Assembly (NCBI RefSeq): GCF_002933855.1 | Contig: NZ_BFAQ01000023.1 | Coordinates: forward strand, 1 to 64,000 | Direction: 5' to 3' | DNA: 64,000 nt | Origin: Vibrio penaeicida | GTDB taxonomy: Bacteria > Pseudomonadota > Gammaproteobacteria > Enterobacterales > Vibrionaceae | Part shown: positions 8,281-17,131 of the stretch, in pieces | Layout: every line of letters begins with the position of its first letter | Numbering within the stretch: position 1 is the first letter of the stretch | Notes under the pieces: generated by a model | The model's database searches: none | What the model was told of the DNA's origin: nothing | The model's input: only the letters and a program-made list of their open reading frames with translations | Position numbers and translations under genes: made by a program

Positions 8281-9318
8281 ATGAAACGTAATTTTATTGC
8301 AGCCTCTGTTATCAGCGCCCTAATGATGTCGTCTATTTCAGTCACGGCCAATGCGTGTACTCGTATTCTTTGGCAAACACAAGATCATGGCACATTCGTT
8401 ACCCGCACATTAGATTGGTCTGAACAAACTCGTCCCAATGTCGTTAATTTTCCTGCAGGGATTGAATATTCCACTCACATGGAGCAACAAAATATTGTGA
8501 CCTCTAAATACGATGTCACAGGCCTTACAACCTATGGTGCCGTAACCGATGGTGTTAATTCAAAAGGGTTGAGCGGCAATGTCCTATACGATGGGTTAAT
8601 GGACTTAGGTGAGGCTACAGCCAATCAAAAAGAAGGCGCGATAACTTACCTTCGCCATCTACTATCTCAGTATGCCTCGGTCGATGAAGTGGTTTCTGCT
8701 ATTGAGAAGAGAACACCAGCCGAGGAGTTTGTGCCAGGAGTGCCCGTGCGCATAGCTCTGCATATTTCGTTTCAAGATACCAGTGGAGACAGTGCAATCT
8801 TGGAATGGCGTGACGGCAAACCACAGGTATGGCATGGAGAACAATACACGGTAATGACCAACCAGCCGGGTTATGCCCAACATCTCGCTAATGTTGAACG
8901 TTCGCAACGAGGATGGGGCGATCTAGATAAGCAGTGGAGCCAAACAAACTTAGGCACAGGCGGTAATACGAACCCTGAGGATCGTTTTATTCACGCCACT
9001 TACTTCTCAGGTCACCTAACAGAGCCAAGCAGTATCATTAATGGCATGCTGAAGCTGGACTCAACATCATTCAAAATTCCACATGATGCCCCCAATAGGG
9101 AGATCGACGGCGTTATGGCTGGCTACGCAACGGAATACTCTGTTAACCGTCACCTTCAATCTGGTGAAACTCTTGTGCGTTACCAGTGGGGAGAATCGTT
9201 CAATCAAGTCCAATACAATGTGAAAGAGATCCAAGCTGCGGGAAAACAGGTTTCTTTCAATATTTCGACCCCAGGTTTGGCAGGAGATATTACTCACAAA
9301 ATAATCAATAGTAAGTAA
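8281..9318 (+). CDS. Periplasmic linear-amide hydrolase, choloylglycine hydrolase (Ntn) family
   Basis: The protein has 345 residues. A signal peptide ends at Ala25, so cleavage would expose Cys26 (ANA|CTRI), the N-terminal nucleophile of peptidase family C59 (penicillin V acylase / bile salt hydrolase). RTLDW shortly after and the GAVTDGVNSKGLSGN region fit the family. Gram-negative members of this periplasmic group hydrolyse penicillin V and can act on N-acyl homoserine lactones, so the substrate could be a quorum signal, bile salt or beta-lactam side chain; the sequence alone does not decide. The gene stands alone, 258 bp after the M4 protease, with its own terminator. The ATG follows GGGAGAAAAACC. 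Confidence 0.88.
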   Translation: MKRNFIAASVISALMMSSISVTANACTRILWQTQDHGTFVTRTLDWSEQTRPNVVNFPAGIEYSTHMEQQNIVTSKYDVTGLTTYGAVTDGVNSKGLSGNVLYDGLMDLGEATANQKEGAITYLRHLLSQYASVDEVVSAIEKRTPAEEFVPGVPVRIALHISFQDTSGDSAILEWRDGKPQVWHGEQYTVMTNQPGYAQHLANVERSQRGWGDLDKQWSQTNLGTGGNTNPEDRFIHATYFSGHLTEPSSIINGMLKLDSTSFKIPHDAPNREIDGVMAGYATEYSVNRHLQSGETLVRYQWGESFNQVQYNVKEIQAAGKQVSFNISTPGLAGDITHKIINSK

Positions 9319-9345
9319 GCCATTTCATTATGCATAGCTACACTC

Positions 9346-9373
9346 AAAAGGCAGTCAGTACGGCTGTCTTTTT
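9346..9373 (+). terminator. Rho-independent terminator after Ntn hydrolase gene
   Basis: AAAAGGCAG (9346-9354) pairs with CTGTCTTTT (9364-9372) with one G-U pair and a 9-nt loop, and ends in a T-run. Confidence 0.75.
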
Positions 9374-9582
9374 GATTAGTTTTAACTATTAATAATATAA
9401 ATACAATCGAATTCACCTAACACAAGTATCTCAGTATTCTTTACTTATACCTAAACAGCGAAAGCTTATTAGGTCATATAAACGCTAAAAAGCGAGAACA
9501 TAACAATACACATTTTGCTTTGTTGCCGGATTGCCCCGTTGTAGACGAGTTGATCCCCCAAATACACTGGAAGGAATTTATT

Positions 9583-11025
9583 ATGAGTAAGAAGCTAACG
9601 ACTGCAGCAGGTTGCCCTGTTGCGCATAACCAGAATGTTATGACCGCTGGCCCGCGAGGACCGCAACTTCTTCAAGATGTTTGGTTTTTGGAGAAACTGG
9701 CACATTTTGACCGTGAAGTGATCCCTGAAAGGCGCATGCACGCTAAAGGATCTGGCGCATACGGCACGTTCACAGTGACTCATGATATTACTCAATACAC
9801 TAGGGCAAAAATCTTCTCCGACGTAGGGAAAAAGACCGACTTGTTCGCGCGTTTTACTACCGTCGCTGGCGAACGAGGTGCAGCAGATGCAGAACGAGAT
9901 ATCCGTGGCTTCGCGCTTAAATTTTACACCGAAGAAGGCAACTGGGATTTGGTTGGGAATAACACGCCAGTTTTCTTCCTAAGGGACCCTTTAAAATTTC
10001 CAGACTTGAATCACGCAGTAAAACGCGATCCTAGAACCAATATGAGAAGCGCGGTGAATAACTGGGATTTCTGGACTTCCCTACCTGAAGCGTTTCACCA
10101 AGTAACCATTGTAATGAGCGATCGAGGCATTCCTGCCAGTTATCGTCACATGCATGGTTTTGGCAGCCATACCTTCAGTTTTATTAACGCAGATAGTGAA
10201 CGTTACTGGGTGAAATTCCACTTTAAAACACATCAAGGCATTAAAAACCTAACCGACGAAGAAGCCACTATTTTGTGTGGGCGAGACAGAGAAAGCCATC
10301 ACCGCGATCTTTATGACAACATCGAAAGTGGAAACGCGCCTAAATGGACTATGTACATTCAAATCATGCCGGAGCTAGAAGCTGATGAGGTGAATTTCAA
10401 CCCATTCGATCTGACTCGTGTGTGGTCTCAGAAAGATTATCCGTTGATCGAAGTCGGCGAGCTGGAGCTCAATCGCAACCCAGAAAACTTCCACGCAGAA
10501 GTTGAACAGTCGGCATTTAACCCTGCCTCCATTGTTCCGGGTATTGGTTTCTCCCCAGATAAAATGCTTCAAGGTCGTTTATTCTCTTACGGTGATGCGC
10601 AGCGTTATCGCTTAGGGGTAAACCACCATCAGATCCCTGTGAATGCGCCAAGATGCCCAGTGCACAGCTACCACCGTGATGGTGCGATGAGAGTGGATGG
10701 CAACTACGGTTCAACCATTGGTTATCAACCGAATTCACAACAGGAGTGGGAAGAACAACCTGATTACTCCGAGCCACCATTGCGTATTTCTGGTCATGCG
10801 GATCATTACGACCACCGTGTAGACGAAGATTACTTCACTCAAGCGGGTGATCTTTTCCGACTAATGGATGATCAGGAGCGACAACGTTTGTTTGAAAACA
10901 CCGCCCGTTCTATCAAAGGCGTGCCGGACTTCATACAGCAACGTCATATTGACCACGCGTATCAAGCAGACAAGGCATATGGTGAAGGGTTAGAGAAAGC
11001 CATTAAGAAAGCAAACGAATCTTAA
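9583..11025 (+). CDS. katA: Monofunctional heme catalase (clade 3 type)
   Basis: The protein has 480 residues from the ATG at 9583 (GGAAGG upstream); an in-frame upstream start at 9520 would add 21 residues untypical of the family. It converts hydrogen peroxide to water and oxygen. Visible family marks are the N-terminal TTAAGCPV...[10 protein letters not shown] segment, [17 protein letters not shown] after the catalytic His region (RRMHAKG), NNTPVFF with the distal Asn, and [14 protein letters not shown] with the proximal heme-ligand Tyr. The length of about 480 fits small-subunit NADPH-binding catalases. There is no signal peptide, so it is cytoplasmic. The 264-bp upstream gap is AT-rich; an OxyR site is plausible but I could not identify one. 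Confidence 0.93.
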   Translation: MSKKLTTAAGCPVAHNQNVMTAGPRGPQLLQDVWFLEKLAHFDREVIPERRMHAKGSGAYGTFTVTHDITQYTRAKIFSDVGKKTDLFARFTTVAGERGAADAERDIRGFALKFYTEEGNWDLVGNNTPVFFLRDPLKFPDLNHAVKRDPRTNMRSAVNNWDFWTSLPEAFHQVTIVMSDRGIPASYRHMHGFGSHTFSFINADSERYWVKFHFKTHQGIKNLTDEEATILCGRDRESHHRDLYDNIESGNAPKWTMYIQIMPELEADEVNFNPFDLTRVWSQKDYPLIEVGELELNRNPENFHAEVEQSAFNPASIVPGIGFSPDKMLQGRLFSYGDAQRYRLGVNHHQIPVNAPRCPVHSYHRDGAMRVDGNYGSTIGYQPNSQQEWEEQPDYSEPPLRISGHADHYDHRVDEDYFTQAGDLFRLMDDQERQRLFENTARSIKGVPDFIQQRHIDHAYQADKAYGEGLEKAIKKANES

Positions 11026-11075
11026 TAAACGCCGTGTTCCTAAATCAGAAAAGAGAAATCAGAAAGGAGAAAGCC

Positions 11076-11135
11076 ATGAGCGAACAAGATTTTATGACTC
11101 TATTTAACACCACGGACTTATTTATTTTTTACTAA
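11076..11135 (+). CDS. Possible 19-residue ORF after katA
   Basis: AAAGGAGAAAGCC precedes ATG at 11076, giving MSEQDFMTLFNTTDLFIFY and then TAA. The ribosome site is excellent, but the peptide is very short and matches nothing I recognise. In other bacteria catalase genes are often followed by an ankyrin-repeat gene; this could be the stranded start of a deleted downstream gene. Speculative. Confidence 0.25.
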   Translation: MSEQDFMTLFNTTDLFIFY

Positions 11136-11180
11136 GCCGCATCGGTGAATAACGGTCCTAAATAAATCACTAAAAACGTA

Positions 11181-11210
11181 AACAGCCTGACGATATCAGG
11201 CTGTTTTTTT
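11181..11210. terminator. Bidirectional terminator between katA and the OMP gene
   Basis: AACAGCCTGA (11181-11190) pairs perfectly with TCAGGCTGTT (11196-11205) around CGATA, with TTTTT after it on the plus strand and a T-rich stretch on the minus strand. It serves the convergent genes on both sides. Confidence 0.9.
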
Positions 11211-11240
11211 AGGTGAGGAATCGGGTGAGTCTGAACAGTA

Positions 11241-11771
11241 TTAAAACTTCATACCGACTGTGGCACTCAGCTGAGTCACATTGACGCCGTCCATTTTGCT
11301 TCGGTCTGCACCAAAATCGACATAGAAGCCATAATTAGTCGAAAATCGGATGCCGGCTCCACCATACGCTGCAGACTCATTCACTTTTTGCGTGGTAGTA
11401 GTGCCTGCAATTCGATGATTGGCATAGCCCGCTTCAATGTAAGGCTTGATAAATGAGCCATCGGAAAACACATACGAATAACCAAGTTCGCCTCCAGCTT
11501 TTAAGGTATGCCCTTTCAGTTCATCTTTAGAGTTACTTTCATACGATGCTTTTAACGCTGTAAACCCATTGAAGTTATAGGTGGTCTCCAACTTAAAGCC
11601 AGATCCTGCATCTTCTGTAATTGAGAACCCTCCCAGGCTCGCTGAGTAATCAGTATCGGAATACCCAGCACCGAGGCTCCAGCCTTCTAATCGATTAAAA
11701 TCTTGAGCACTCGCAAAGCCAGACATCAAGCCCGCAATTAATACCAAACCACAACGCAATTTCTTCATCAT
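11241..11771 (-). CDS. Small outer-membrane beta-barrel protein
   Basis: The protein has 176 residues with a signal peptide ending ASA at about residue 22. The mature part shows alternating amphipathic strands (WSLGAGYSDTDYSASLGG, FKLETTYNF, LKAGGELGYSYVF, IKPYIEAGYANHR, YGGAGIRFS, GFYVDFGAD, VTQLSATVGMKF) and ends in the terminal Phe typical of BAM substrates. The size suggests an 8-stranded barrel of the OmpX/OmpW/OmpA-N type. The function is unknown. It is transcribed alone, convergent with katA and divergent from the transporter gene beyond a 352-bp gap. Confidence 0.8.
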   Translation of the reverse strand: MMKKLRCGLVLIAGLMSGFASAQDFNRLEGWSLGAGYSDTDYSASLGGFSITEDAGSGFKLETTYNFNGFTALKASYESNSKDELKGHTLKAGGELGYSYVFSDGSFIKPYIEAGYANHRIAGTTTTQKVNESAAYGGAGIRFSTNYGFYVDFGADRSKMDGVNVTQLSATVGMKF

Positions 11772-12123
11772 TCCACTACCAATTTTTCTTTTAGATTACG
11801 GTTTTATGGGGTCACAATACTAAACTCCTGACTCCACCTCACAATTTTTAATATACAACTGATGGTATTGCGACACACCTCAACCACCGTAAATGCAAGT
11901 ACATCTGGTTAGAATAAGTAAAGCGGTAACGATCAGACATTTATATAATTCAAAATCTGAACATCAGCAATGCAAAAACAATTAGACCTCAGCAATTCTG
12001 ACCTCCCTCTTCAATTTAATTGATTGGTAATGAATCAATGAGTATTGCTAGCATGCACACAGCTGCCAGTATTCTCATGGCTATCAGTATTCTTACAACT
12101 AATAGAAAAGAGGTGAGGCTCAC
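11772..12123. promoter_or_regulatory. Divergent intergenic region with inverted repeat upstream of the DASS transporter gene
   Basis: The 352-bp gap between the divergent barrel-protein and transporter genes contains ATTGATT (12019-12025) and AATCAAT (12033-12039), a perfect 7-bp inverted repeat with 7-nt spacing, 85 bp before the transporter ATG. It has the partly dyadic form of a LysR-type operator, and a LysR gene follows the transporter. The operator role is inference. Confidence 0.4.
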
Positions 12124-13560
12124 ATGTCAGACCCGATCTCCACCACGAAAGCACCGCTTTCTCCTAATTCATCTTCATTAAAAGGCAAAACAAAAAATTT
12201 AAGGGTCGCCGCTGGCATTACTCTGTTTAGCATCTTAACTGGCATTATCGTCGCGCAATTTCAGTCCGTTCAACTGGCTTCGGTCGCGGCACTAACAGTA
12301 TTTTGCATAGGCTTGTGGGCGACGGTCGTCGTACCGGAATATTGGACGGCATTGAGCTTCTTCCTTATCGCCATCGTTTTCAATATTGCGCCCGCTTCCG
12401 TTGCACTTTCTGGCTTTCAATCCTCTACGTTCTGGTTATTGTTTGCAGGGTTGGTTCTTGGAGCCGCATTCAAACACACTGGGCTAGGAAAGCGCATCGC
12501 CCATTTGCTCGCTTCTGCGCTAGGTACTCGCTACAACACCATAATCTGGCGAATCGTTATTTTCGGTATTGCACTCGCCTTTATCATGCCCTCTTCCATG
12601 GGCAGAATTGCACTCTTACTCCCTATAATCATGGCGTTATCGGAACAAATGGGATACCAAAGTGATTCCAAGGGACGCATTGGAATGATAACCGCCACGG
12701 CTTTTGGAACTTGGCTACCTGCTTTCACCATTTTACCCGCCAACGCGCCGAATATGATCCTTGTGGGTATGGCAGAAAACCTTCATGGCTTACAGCTTTC
12801 CTACTGGGATTACTTACTGATTCACTTTCCTGTACTGGGTGCACTGAAAGGGGTGGTGTTGGTTCTTTTGATTTTAAAAATGTTTCCCTCCGATGATCCA
12901 CTGCACACTACAAAAGAAACAGCATTTTTGCCTCCTGTAACAAAGGACGAGAAAACGCTGGCTTACATTATTTTGGGTTGCTTGGTCATGTGGCTAACAG
13001 ACGGTATTCACCATATTTCTCCGGGATGGATTGGGCTCGCGGGTGCAGTGATTTGCTTATGCCCATTTTTGAATTTAACCACCAAAAGCAGCTTTCAAGC
13101 CGATTTGAATTACAACTCTCTTTTCTTTGTTGCGGGCATTATTGGTTTAGGCGCAGTCATTGCACAATCTGGCTTGGGGGAAACGCTTATCGCTGCTCTG
13201 GGTGATAGCGTACAGTTTTCACCGCAAGAACAACTGCAAAGCATTGTTTCGCTCACCTTTATTTCCACCATTGTTGCCATTACCACCAGCTTACCGGGTG
13301 TTCCAGCAGTAATGACCCCTATCGCGAGCGACCTTGCACTATCCACTGGTTTGCCTATCGCCACCGTTTTGATGACACAGGTTTTTGCCTTCTCCAACAT
13401 TTTGTTGCCGTACCAAGCTCCTCCGTTAGTCACAGCAATACAAATGGGTAAGTTGCCCATCGCAGCCATCAGTAAATTATGTTTGGCTCTATTTTTTATC
13501 ACCGTCGTAGTTCTTTTACCGCTGGATCTATTATGGTGGCACCTTCTAGGTCTATTCTGA
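12124..13560 (+). CDS. DASS/SLC13-family anion (dicarboxylate or sulfate-type) transporter
   Basis: The protein has 478 residues, with a ~30-residue hydrophilic cytoplasmic N-terminus and then about 11-12 hydrophobic segments. Features that fit the divalent-anion:Na+ symporter family include two halves each with a Ser-Asn/Pro-rich hairpin (MPSSMGRIALLLPI; SLPGVPAVMTPIAS) and LPANAPNMILVGMA. Such proteins import C4-dicarboxylates, tricarboxylates or sulfate/sulfonates using Na+; the substrate here is unknown. The ATG follows AAAAGAGGTGAGGCTCAC. The LysR gene 33 bp downstream is probably co-transcribed and may sense the transported compound. Confidence 0.8.
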   Translation: MSDPISTTKAPLSPNSSSLKGKTKNLRVAAGITLFSILTGIIVAQFQSVQLASVAALTVFCIGLWATVVVPEYWTALSFFLIAIVFNIAPASVALSGFQSSTFWLLFAGLVLGAAFKHTGLGKRIAHLLASALGTRYNTIIWRIVIFGIALAFIMPSSMGRIALLLPIIMALSEQMGYQSDSKGRIGMITATAFGTWLPAFTILPANAPNMILVGMAENLHGLQLSYWDYLLIHFPVLGALKGVVLVLLILKMFPSDDPLHTTKETAFLPPVTKDEKTLAYIILGCLVMWLTDGIHHISPGWIGLAGAVICLCPFLNLTTKSSFQADLNYNSLFFVAGIIGLGAVIAQSGLGETLIAALGDSVQFSPQEQLQSIVSLTFISTIVAITTSLPGVPAVMTPIASDLALSTGLPIATVLMTQVFAFSNILLPYQAPPLVTAIQMGKLPIAAISKLCLALFFITVVVLLPLDLLWWHLLGLF

Positions 13561-13593
13561 AATGGGCTACTTTGACAAAAAAGAAGAGGGATA

Positions 13594-14481
13594 ATGGATA
13601 ACCACCAATTGCGAACGTTTGTCGTCGTCGCTCAAGAAGGCAGTATTACACGTGCGGCAGACCGGCTTTATTTGAGTCAGCCAGCCATAAGTGCGCACAT
13701 TAAAGCGTTAGAGTCGTCTTTGGATCTCACTTTATTTGAGCGCACACCTCAAGGCATGCGACTCACCTTAGATGGTCAACGAATTTTACTTAAAGCCGAA
13801 GAAACACTTCAAGCACATCAAGATTTGGTCGAAGAAGCACGCAAAATCAAAGGGCAAATAACGGGTGTACTTCAAGTTGGTGCAACCAGTCATACTGATC
13901 CCAAAACGCTTGGGAAAATCATGATATATGTCGCGGAGCATTTCCCAGAAGTTGATGTAAAACTGCAACATCTTTCGACGCAAGCCATTATTGCTGGTAT
14001 TAGGAGCGGCGACTTGGATGCCGGGATTTATAACGAATTCGGTGAAGCACCCGATGATTTTTTCTCTGCGGAGCTGTCTAAAATAAGATTGCTGCTCGCT
14101 TCATCCCCACATTTTCCTCAGCTCCACTCCCCCATTGACTGGCAAGCGTTGCAGCATATCCCTTGGATTTACCCCGGTGAAGATACGTGCTGTGGGAAAG
14201 CGGCAGAACAATTATTTGAACGTCATGGCTTTCGCCCTAAGAAGCTGATTCATGCCGACAGGGAAAAGGTCACTCGTACCCTAATAGCAGGTGGTCTTGG
14301 TGTAGGATTAGTTCACGACAAACCTCAATCTCAATCGAGCGAACAAACCAACGATATTGTTATTCTGGATGACATATCGCTAAGAATCAGAACATTACTT
14401 GTATGTAAAAAATCTCGCCAAACGGACCCTGTACTCCACTCCCTGATAGACTCGATGGTAGATAACCTCAGTTCTGGATAA
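13594..14481 (+). CDS. LysR-type transcriptional regulator
   Basis: The protein has 295 residues. The N-terminal winged HTH is intact (VVVAQEGSITRAADRLYLSQPAISAHIKALE), followed by a linker helix and a two-lobe periplasmic-binding-like effector domain (about 90-295). It starts 33 bp after the transporter gene with AAGAAGAGGGATA before the ATG, so the two likely form an operon. Gene pairs of this kind usually mean that the regulator controls uptake of its own inducer; the inverted repeat at 12019-12039 is a candidate target. The effector is not identifiable. Confidence 0.9.
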   Translation: MDNHQLRTFVVVAQEGSITRAADRLYLSQPAISAHIKALESSLDLTLFERTPQGMRLTLDGQRILLKAEETLQAHQDLVEEARKIKGQITGVLQVGATSHTDPKTLGKIMIYVAEHFPEVDVKLQHLSTQAIIAGIRSGDLDAGIYNEFGEAPDDFFSAELSKIRLLLASSPHFPQLHSPIDWQALQHIPWIYPGEDTCCGKAAEQLFERHGFRPKKLIHADREKVTRTLIAGGLGVGLVHDKPQSQSSEQTNDIVILDDISLRIRTLLVCKKSRQTDPVLHSLIDSMVDNLSSG

Positions 14482-14579
14482 CAGAATGCCTATGATCCCG
14501 TTATTTTCTCAACAATGGGAAGTACTTACGTAGATGGTCTAACCTATAATTCAGGTGATTTTAAAAAGGAGTCATATTT

Positions 14580-15422
14580 ATGATGGACAATATTTCGTTA
14601 GAACACATCTACGAAAAAGCGTTGGAACTCGTTCTGACATTCGGACCTAAGCTCATTCTGGCATTTTTGGTCTTGGTTATTGGTTGGTGGTTAATTGGGA
14701 AAGTAACCAAAGGTGTTGACGTTGCACTAGAACGTGTTCGCTTAGAACAAGGGCTAAGAAGTTTCCTCTGCTCACTTGCGTCGGTCATTCTTAAAATACT
14801 ACTGATTATCTCTGTCGCTTCCATGATAGGGGTCGAAACCACGTCCTTCATCGCTATGCTGGGTGCCGCAGGTTTAGCCGTCGGTATGGCGCTGCAAGGT
14901 AGCTTGTCTAACTTTGCTGGTGGCGTACTCATTCTGTTCTTCAAGCCTTTCAAAATTGGCGATGTGATCGAAGCACAAGGTCATATGGGCAAAGTGGTTG
15001 ATATTCAGATTTTTGTCACTGTATTAATTACTTACGATAATCAAAGAATCATTATTCCTAATGGTATGTTGTCTAACGGAACGGTTAAAAACCTATTCTG
15101 TGAAGAGAATCGCCGCGTCGATATTGAATTTGGCATCAGCTATGGCGACGACGTACGTAAAGCTCGCGAAGTTCTCATGAAAGTATTGGCCGATTACGAT
15201 CTTGTTTTGGATGATCCTGAGCCGCTTGTTCACGTTAGCCAACACGGCGACAGCCATGTCGGTATGCTGGTTTGGGCTTGGGTTAAATCAGACGATTATT
15301 GGCCTGTGTATTTCAGCTTGTACGAGCGCGTGAAAATCGCCTTCGACGAGCAAGGCATCACTATCCCATTCCCACAGCGCGATGTGCATGTTCATCAGTT
15401 CCCAGGAAAACAAGCTTCTTAA
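14580..15422 (+). CDS. mscS: Small-conductance mechanosensitive channel (MscS family)
   Basis: The protein has 280 residues, close to E. coli MscS (286). TM1 is at about 18-42, TM2 at about 58-82, and the pore-lining TM3 at about 87-115 with the Gly/Ala packing pattern GMALQGSLSNFAGG. The beta domain (KPFKIGDVIEAQGHMGKVVDIQIF) and the alpha/beta vestibule domain ending in HVHQFP follow. The channel opens under membrane tension to release osmolytes after hypo-osmotic shock. It is monocistronic, with AAAAAGGAGT before the ATG; a second ATG at the next codon is equally possible. The distant ectoine/proVWX module serves the opposite, salt-up side of osmoadaptation. Confidence 0.92.
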   Translation: MMDNISLEHIYEKALELVLTFGPKLILAFLVLVIGWWLIGKVTKGVDVALERVRLEQGLRSFLCSLASVILKILLIISVASMIGVETTSFIAMLGAAGLAVGMALQGSLSNFAGGVLILFFKPFKIGDVIEAQGHMGKVVDIQIFVTVLITYDNQRIIIPNGMLSNGTVKNLFCEENRRVDIEFGISYGDDVRKAREVLMKVLADYDLVLDDPEPLVHVSQHGDSHVGMLVWAWVKSDDYWPVYFSLYERVKIAFDEQGITIPFPQRDVHVHQFPGKQAS

Positions 15423-15457
15423 TTTCTGAGGTCTATTGATCGAGACACCTTCCAAAA

Positions 15458-15482
15458 ACACGCCAGCATTTTGCTGGCGTGT
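15458..15482. terminator. Stem-loop after mscS
   Basis: A perfect 11-bp stem ACACGCCAGCA / TGCTGGCGTGT with a TTT loop. The T-run is on the minus strand; on the plus strand only CTGTATAAA follows. It probably marks the mscS 3' end. Confidence 0.6.
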
Positions 15483-15584
15483 CTGTATAAAGACTTGGAT
15501 TGAACCAGAATATGTGGCTCTAAATCCAGTATCTTGAGGTCATTTGGGTATAATACAGCATCATTTTCAGATAGATGAGTATCC

Positions 15585-16220
15585 ATGAGCCTCGCGTTAA
15601 AATACGAAAAAGACTGCATTGAATTCATAACGAAAGAAATGATCACCGACGCCGCCCACGACCTTCAGCATATTTTTCGGGTCGTCAAAACAGCGAAGTC
15701 GTTAGCAGACAAAGAACAAGCCGACATCAATATTGTTTTACCTGCCGCTTATCTACACGACTGCTTTACCTACCCTAAAGACCATCCAGAGCGTCATTTA
15801 AGTGCTCAGATAGCCGCAGACAAAGCATGCGAGTTTTTGCGTTCTATTGGATACCCTACGCATTACTTAGATGACATTCACCACGCTATTATGGCGCACA
15901 GTTTCAGTGCAGGAATTACACCAAAAACCAAAGAAGCCAAGGTGGTACAAGATGCCGACAGGTTAGATGCATTGGGTGCCATTGGAGTAACCCGGTGCAT
16001 TCAAGTCAGCGGCACATTCGGTGCCGATTTGTATCACCCAGATGACATGTTTGCCCAACATCGACCACTCAATGATAAACGCTATACTGTCGATCATTTT
16101 GAGGTAAAGCTGTTCAAAATCGCGGAAACAATGAATACCTCTTCTGCTAAGAAAGAAGCTCAAAAACGCGTAGTGTTTATGAAAAGTTACCTCTTGCAAC
16201 TGCAAAACGAAGCGGAATAA
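15585..16220 (+). CDS. HD-domain metal-dependent phosphohydrolase (YedJ-like)
   Basis: The protein has 211 residues and is cytoplasmic. HD-domain ligands are visible: His in DAAHDLQHIFRV, the His-Asp pair in AAYLHDCF, His residues in HHAIMAHSFS, and the final Asp in VQDADRLDALGAIG. The family hydrolyses phosphate mono- or diesters, often nucleotides; the substrate of this subgroup is not established. A TATAAT box at 15549-15554 is a plausible promoter element. The stop codon lies 2 bp before the next start codon, so the two genes are translationally linked. Confidence 0.8.
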   Translation: MSLALKYEKDCIEFITKEMITDAAHDLQHIFRVVKTAKSLADKEQADINIVLPAAYLHDCFTYPKDHPERHLSAQIAADKACEFLRSIGYPTHYLDDIHHAIMAHSFSAGITPKTKEAKVVQDADRLDALGAIGVTRCIQVSGTFGADLYHPDDMFAQHRPLNDKRYTVDHFEVKLFKIAETMNTSSAKKEAQKRVVFMKSYLLQLQNEAE

Positions 16221-16222
16221 AC

Positions 16223-16963
16223 ATGTCTGAAACCAATAAAGTCATCACAGAGCTCAAGCGGCAACTCAAAATCAGTGGAGTTAAATACACAGATGTAGCA
16301 CAAGCCCTGTCCCTCACTGAAGGCTCCGTCAAGCGCTTACTTGCCACAGGTAATCAAATCAGTTTGGAGCGCTTGAGCGCCATTTGTGAGCTGATTGGTA
16401 TGGATATGGCCGAACTTTTTAAACTTGCCTCTCCTACACAAGCGCTTACTTCCTTAACTTATGAACAAGAAAAAAAGCTCGTCGATGACAAAGCGTTACT
16501 CTTGGTCGCTGTGTGTGTTGTGAACGGCTATCGATTTGATGAAATTCTGAATCAATACGACTTTGCCGAGCCTGAGCTCATTAAAAACCTTGTTCAATTG
16601 GATAAATTGGATATCATCGAGCTGCTTCCAAACAATAGGCTAAAACTTAAGCTCTCTCCCACGTTCTCATGGATTGCTGGCGGACCTATTCAGCGCTTTT
16701 TCCAGCAACAAGTTCAAGATGAATTCTTTCGAAGTCATTTTTCAGGTGAAGATGAAAAACTGATGATGGCAACAGGTTTAATGTCTGTCCCTAGTAATAA
16801 AAAGATTCAAAAACGCATTGATAAACTCGTTTCCGATTTTTACACCGCCTGCCGTGATGATGGTGAACTGAACCTGGATGATCGCCATGGAACATCAATG
16901 ATAGTCGGGATTCGCCATTGGAGCCTCCCACAGTTTAAACGACATGAGAGACCAAAAAAGTAA
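16223..16963 (+). CDS. XRE-like helix-turn-helix transcriptional regulator
   Basis: The protein has 246 residues. The N-terminal 70 residues form a Cro/CI-type HTH (YTDVAQALSLTEGSVKRLLATG, ISLERLSAICELIGM). The remaining ~175 residues are helical, with FDEILNQYDFAEPELIKNL and RFFQQQVQDEFFRSHF, and may bind a ligand or mediate dimerisation. It begins 2 bp after the HD hydrolase and is surely co-transcribed. The target is unknown; autoregulation or sensing of the HD enzyme's substrate is possible. A clear terminator follows. Confidence 0.8.
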   Translation: MSETNKVITELKRQLKISGVKYTDVAQALSLTEGSVKRLLATGNQISLERLSAICELIGMDMAELFKLASPTQALTSLTYEQEKKLVDDKALLLVAVCVVNGYRFDEILNQYDFAEPELIKNLVQLDKLDIIELLPNNRLKLKLSPTFSWIAGGPIQRFFQQQVQDEFFRSHFSGEDEKLMMATGLMSVPSNKKIQKRIDKLVSDFYTACRDDGELNLDDRHGTSMIVGIRHWSLPQFKRHERPKK

Positions 16964-16977
16964 CCATAACCGACAAA

Positions 16978-17015
16978 AAAGTTACTTATTATGTGACTTT
17001 TATTATTTTTATTTT
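16978..17015 (+). terminator. Rho-independent terminator after HTH gene
   Basis: AAAGTTAC (16978-16985) / GTGACTTT (16993-17000) with one G-U pair and a 7-nt loop is followed by TATTATTTTTATTTT. Confidence 0.8.
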
Positions 17016-17131
17016 AAACATAGTATTAATAAAGCACATTAACCTCATGCACTAAGGCACTGCTCATTTCTTAAGATAGTGTCCGTTTCTAAAAATACTG
17101 TCTATTTCTAAAAGCAGTCTATGAGGTTTAC

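Noticed and set aside
9520..9582. N-terminal extension of catalase
   Set aside because: The 21 extra residues do not resemble catalase N-termini, and the ATG at 9583 has a proper ribosome site.
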